This document shows positions 5,861-8,465 of a stretch of DNA of 8,465 nucleotides, one piece after another. The stretch's first letter is position 1. Every line of letters starts with the position of its first letter. Under the pieces are notes generated by a model. The model worked only from the letters and a program-made list of their open reading frames with translations, searched no databases and was not told where the DNA came from. The DNA is from Bacillota bacterium (GTDB taxonomy: Bacteria > Bacillota > Clostridia > Acetivibrionales > DTU013): the NCBI GenBank assembly GCA_023411715.1, contig JAEYOM010000193.1:1-8465 (forward strand), written 5' to 3'. The position numbers and the translations under genes are program-made.

Positions 5861-6547
5861 ATGTCAAGTAAAATTGAGATATTATATGAGGACAACCACG
5901 TGCTGGTTGTGGTAAAGCCTCCGAACATGCTGACGCAGGGCGATCAGACAGGCGACGAGGATCTTCTTACCGTTTTGAAGGAAGACCTGAAGGTAAGGTA
6001 CAATAAGCCGGGAAACGTCTATCTCGGCCTGGTCCACAGACTTGACCGTCCGGTCGGGGGTGCAATGGTATTTGCGAAGACGTCAAAAGCGGCTTCAAGG
6101 CTTTCTGACCAGATACGCAGGAGGGATTTCGGAAAATCCTACATGGCTGTGGTATACGGCATCCCGGAGCCAATATCCGGCACGCTCACGCATTACCTTG
6201 ACAAGGATGAAAAAACGAATACGGTTCATGTCGTAAAGTCTTCGGACGAAGGAAAGAACGCAGTACTCGATTATACGGTGAAGGACTCTAAAGAAGGTTT
6301 GTCTCTCGTATCGGTAGACCTGCATACTGGCAGGCCCCATCAAATCCGCGTGCAGTTTTCAGCCATCGGGCACCCGCTCTACGGCGACCAGAAATACGGA
6401 GCTTCGCTGAACAAACCCGGGATGCAGCTTGCATTGTGGTCCGCGGAGGTGGGCTTCGAGCATCCGACATTAAAACAATACATGTCTTTCAATTCAAAAC
6501 CCCCGGTGTCATATCCCTGGAATATATTCGAATCGCTTTATGAGTGA
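5861..6547 (+). CDS. RluA-family RNA pseudouridine synthase
   Basis: The enzyme isomerises specific uridines in rRNA or tRNA to pseudouridine. The 228 residues form a single catalytic domain without the S4 domain of RluC and RluD, like RluA and other short members. The start region IEILYEDNHVLVVVKPPNM (5-23) is the standard family opening, so the ATG at 5861 is well placed although its ribosome site is weak (GAGTTGAG). Motif II, HRLDRPVGG (59-67), contains the catalytic Asp62. KSYMAVVYG (92-100) carries the conserved Tyr94, and LHTGRPHQIR (154-163) is the third family signature. HPLYGDQKYG (171-180) follows. The exact uridine target cannot be told from sequence. It sits after a methyltransferase gene, which makes a small RNA modification group. 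Confidence 0.94.
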   Translation: MSSKIEILYEDNHVLVVVKPPNMLTQGDQTGDEDLLTVLKEDLKVRYNKPGNVYLGLVHRLDRPVGGAMVFAKTSKAASRLSDQIRRRDFGKSYMAVVYGIPEPISGTLTHYLDKDEKTNTVHVVKSSDEGKNAVLDYTVKDSKEGLSLVSVDLHTGRPHQIRVQFSAIGHPLYGDQKYGASLNKPGMQLALWSAEVGFEHPTLKQYMSFNSKPPVSYPWNIFESLYE

Positions 6548-6550
6548 ATT

Positions 6551-6578
6551 GCAATCTGACATACTCCTGTCATATTGC
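6551..6578. promoter_or_regulatory. Imperfect 11+11 dyad upstream of the radical SAM gene
   Basis: GCAAT-C-TGACA (6551-6561) and TGTCA-T-ATTGC (6568-6578) pair with one mismatch around the loop TACTCC. There is no T run after it, so it is a poor terminator for the upstream gene. It could be a regulator binding site (TGACA-N6-TGTCA) in front of the TATACT -10-like box at 6585-6590, or an RNA hairpin. Confidence 0.55.
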
Positions 6579-6614
6579 TTGGGCTATACTGATTTCATTA
6601 GCATAACAGGAGTA
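6562..6614 (+). promoter_or_regulatory. Possible Shine-Dalgarno-sequestering pairing
   Basis: TACTCCTGT (6562-6570) is the exact complement of ACAGGAGTA (6606-6614), which contains the AGGAG ribosome site six bases before the ATG at 6619. Pairing would hide the site but would need the loop and right arm of the dyad at 6551-6578, so the two folds exclude each other. It matters in RNA only if transcription starts upstream of 6562, for example by read-through from the pseudouridine synthase gene. Confidence 0.4.
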
Positions 6615-6618
6615 AATC

Positions 6619-7503
6619 ATGAGATACATACCTGCAAAAACGATCATATCGGGCTATGCGGCCAACAACAGCTGGTTTGGCTGTAACTACAACATGAACA
6701 TATATAAGGGCTGCCATCACGGTTGTATTTACTGTGACAGCCGCAGCGAATGCTACCGTGTCGAAAATTTCGACGAGGTGAGAGCTAAGGAGAACGCCCT
6801 TGCTTTGGTCGAACGCGATCTCAGGTCAAAACGCAGGACCGGTGTGATAGGTACGGGTGCAATGAGCGATCCGTACAACAGGTTCGAAGAGAAATACCGC
6901 CTTACTCGAGGCGCGCTGGAACTGGTAAACACCTACAGGTTCGGAATAGCGATTGCTACAAAAAGCAACCTTGTCACACGTGATATCGATATTTTGGAAA
7001 AGATAAGTTCACATTCACCCGTACTTATAAAAGTTACTGTGACTGCCTGTGACGACTCGCTCTGCAAGAAGGTTGAACCGAATGCCCCGCTTTCATCCGA
7101 AAGATTTGGCGCCATAAAGGAACTGTCTTCCCGCGGAATATTCGCAGGCATACTTCTTATGCCTGTATTGCCTTTCATAGAAGACAATCCTGAAAATATC
7201 AGAGGTATTGTCGAACGCGCGGCAAGCTGCGGCGCGAAATTCATATATCCTGCATTCGGCGTAACGCTGAGACAGAATCAGAGGGACTATTTCTTCGACA
7301 AGCTTGATGGGTCGTTCCCAGGCATAAAGCAAAAGTATATCACTCAATTCGGCAATTCCTACAGCTGTGTATCACCCAGGGCGGATGAACTTATGCGTAT
7401 GTTCAGGAAGGCATGCGACGTCTGCGGCCTGCTTTATGAGATGGAGGATATCATAGGCGCCTACAGGCACGGTTATTACGATACCCAGCTATCATTTTTC
7501 TAA
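6619..7503 (+). CDS. SplB-like radical SAM protein of unknown substrate
   Basis: This 294-residue protein has the radical SAM iron-sulfur motif CHHGCIYC (Cys32, Cys36, Cys39), a CX3CX2C pattern that ligates the 4Fe-4S cluster used to cleave SAM to a 5'-deoxyadenosyl radical. Downstream, GTGAMSDPYNRFEEKYRLTRGALEL (78-102) matches the G(T/A)xTDPYQPxExxxxLTR block of COG1533 (SplB-related) proteins, and TKS (114-116) is the usual next element. It is not assigned as spore photoproduct lyase: that enzyme carries a further catalytic cysteine in a longer C-terminal part, and none can be placed here with confidence. Extra cysteines occur at 250, 266 and 269 (CDVC), which might bind a metal or a second cluster, but this is conjecture. 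AGGAG six bases before the ATG fixes the start. The gene lies 71 bases after the pseudouridine synthase, with a dyad between. Confidence 0.9.
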   Translation: MRYIPAKTIISGYAANNSWFGCNYNMNIYKGCHHGCIYCDSRSECYRVENFDEVRAKENALALVERDLRSKRRTGVIGTGAMSDPYNRFEEKYRLTRGALELVNTYRFGIAIATKSNLVTRDIDILEKISSHSPVLIKVTVTACDDSLCKKVEPNAPLSSERFGAIKELSSRGIFAGILLMPVLPFIEDNPENIRGIVERAASCGAKFIYPAFGVTLRQNQRDYFFDKLDGSFPGIKQKYITQFGNSYSCVSPRADELMRMFRKACDVCGLLYEMEDIIGAYRHGYYDTQLSFF

Positions 7504-7779
7504 ATATTCTCCTTATTTTATTAATATATTTCAATATTGATAATTGTTCTGTATAATAAAATGCATACACTGCTTGGACATCGACAGCTAAAACTGATCC
7601 GGGGTGACAAATGTGCTTCCCTTTCAGATCGCAGGCCTGATACCTTTGTATCATGGACTAAGACCGTCCGGCAGGGTCCTGCCGACAATAGTGCCCTGAC
7701 GGATGCCCGTGCATTGATATTGATCTTTTGTGATGTCTACGTATTGATTTATAAGAAACTGAAATCTCAGGAAAAAACT
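7504..7779. other. Gap with hairpins and promoter candidates before the transporter
   Basis: This 276-base gap begins with AT-rich sequence containing a perfect TATAAT (7552-7557) with only a weak -35 (TTTCAA, 7529-7534, 17-base spacer). A second candidate is TTGTGA (7728-7733), 16 bases, TATAAG (7750-7755). Between them are three small hairpins: TGATAC/GTATCA (7638-7653), CGGCAGG/CCTGCCG (7669-7684) and ACGG/CCGT (7699-7710). None matches a riboswitch class I know. The transporter's reading frame is free of stops from 7525 onward, but no ribosome site precedes ATG 7561. No terminator for the radical SAM gene is seen. Confidence 0.5.
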
Positions 7780-8465
7780 ATGAATATAAACTTGGGTACA
7801 AAGTTTAGAAATATACTGTTTGATGCAAGACCATCCGCGGAAAAGGATTTTGAACACAGCCGCAGGATGTCGATATTTGAGAGCTGTACTTCGCGCGCGA
7901 TATTCAATTTCACCAGCGGCGCCTTTCTTGCCGGCTACGCCAATTTTCTGGGCGCGGATGACTCATTTAACGGTATAATAGGCGCGATACCGGTACTGGC
8001 GGGCGTAATGTCGCTTTTATCGCCGTTATATTTTGAAAAAAGGGACAGAAGAAAGCCGCTTGTCGTTCTTTTAAACTTCCTGCACAGGTTCATTCTCGGC
8101 CTTATGGTGATCATCCCTCTCATAGCTTCGGGAAAAAACGAGAGACTTGCTCTAATGGCTTTCTTTTACCTGGTGGCCTATATGGCCGTATCCTTCAATA
8201 ATCCTGCTGCAAGCGCCATACTGATCGATCTTACCCCGGAAAACATGCGCGGCAGGTATTTCAGCAAAAGGGAGTCGTATTTTCTTGCTGCAGGCACCCT
8301 GTTCACGCTTGTGCTCGGACCCGTCATGGATGCATACAAGGCTGACGGCAATGAGTACGGCGGTTTTGTTGTCATGTTCGCCGTCGTTTTGCTGCTTTCA
8401 TTTGCAAACGCATTTTTCTGGCTAAGGATAAAGGAACCGGACAGGGTCAAGAGCAAAACTACGTT
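7780..8465 (+). CDS. MFS-type membrane transporter, 3' end missing
   Basis: The frame is open to the window edge and gives 228 residues. After a hydrophilic start (DARPSAEKDFEHSRRMSIFE, 15-34), hydrophobic segments fall at about 38-56, 63-84, 93-116, 124-148, 166-184 and 195-214, which is the N-terminal six-helix half of a Major Facilitator Superfamily protein. FEKRDRRKPLVV (85-96) fits the basic loop between helices 2 and 3, and LTPENMRGRYFSKRES (151-166) fits the helix 4-5 region with the PExxRGR-like pattern common to this family. The substrate cannot be predicted. The ATG at 7780 is chosen because AGGA lies seven bases upstream. The in-frame ATG at 7561, which would add 73 residues, has no ribosome site and lies only four bases past a TATAAT box. 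The rest of the gene, about 180-200 residues by family size, is outside. Confidence 0.85.
   Translation, partial: MNINLGTKFRNILFDARPSAEKDFEHSRRMSIFESCTSRAIFNFTSGAFLAGYANFLGADDSFNGIIGAIPVLAGVMSLLSPLYFEKRDRRKPLVVLLNFLHRFILGLMVIIPLIASGKNERLALMAFFYLVAYMAVSFNNPAASAILIDLTPENMRGRYFSKRESYFLAAGTLFTLVLGPVMDAYKADGNEYGGFVVMFAVVLLLSFANAFFWLRIKEPDRVKSKTT

Noticed and set aside
6556..6590. CTGACA and TATACT as the radical SAM promoter
   Set aside because: The boxes are good, but the 23-base spacer is too long for an ordinary SigA promoter; it would need an activator that distorts DNA.
6619..7503. Spore photoproduct lyase (splB)
   Set aside because: Only the radical SAM core and SDPY block match; the lyase-specific C-terminal cysteine could not be placed, so only the wider family is claimed.
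7537..7557. TTGATA and TATAAT as a promoter pair
   Set aside because: The spacer is only nine bases, far below the 16-18 required.
7561..7563. ATG as the transporter start
   Set aside because: No ribosome site precedes it, and the TATAAT at 7552 would start transcription at or after it. ATG 7780 has AGGA at a good distance. Kept as a finding because the frame is open.

Overview
The window looks like chromosomal DNA from a mid-GC member of the Bacillota, most likely a Clostridia relative. The grounds are GGAGG-type ribosome binding sites, SigA-like promoters, strong intrinsic terminators, and families typical of that group (PadR with a DUF2812 partner, a YkvA/DUF1232 protein, an SplB-like radical SAM protein). 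The genus cannot be named from this sequence. Ten genes are visible and all read on the + strand. The first is cut at its 5' end and the last at its 3' end.

Positions 1-2055 hold the end of a galactose (Leloir) unit: galK (N-terminus missing) and galE, separated by a single base and closed by a clear hairpin-plus-T-run terminator. galT does not follow galE. Positions 2056-3305 hold a 240-base gap with promoter-like and palindromic AT-rich sequence, then a 357-residue protein of unknown function. Positions 3390-3758 encode a small YkvA/DUF1232 membrane protein.

Positions 3866-4836 are the best regulatory unit in the window. A consensus promoter (TTGACA, 17 bases, TATATT) has its whole spacer and -10 box inside a perfect 9+9 inverted repeat. 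A second, 19/23-identical copy of that site lies 35 bases downstream, against the Shine-Dalgarno. It drives a PadR-type repressor gene overlapping by four bases a DUF2812 membrane protein gene, ended by a terminator. It reads as a compact, self-regulated cassette whose physiological role is unknown. The stretch from about 3300 to 4840 is visibly richer in A+T than the gal genes, by eye and not computed.

Positions 4898-7503 hold three genes, two of them RNA modification enzymes: a class I SAM methyltransferase of the RlmI-like group without an obvious PUA domain, and a short RluA-family pseudouridine synthase without S4 domain. The third is an SplB-like radical SAM protein. The gap before the radical SAM gene contains an 11+11 imperfect dyad whose loop can instead pair with that gene's Shine-Dalgarno, so two exclusive structures are possible.

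Positions 7504-8465 hold a 276-base gap with three small hairpins and two promoter candidates, then the first 228 codons of an MFS-type transporter running off the window. The gap is stop-free in the transporter's frame from 7525 onward, so the transporter start needs care. No rRNA, tRNA, CRISPR array, insertion sequence or recognisable riboswitch class was seen.
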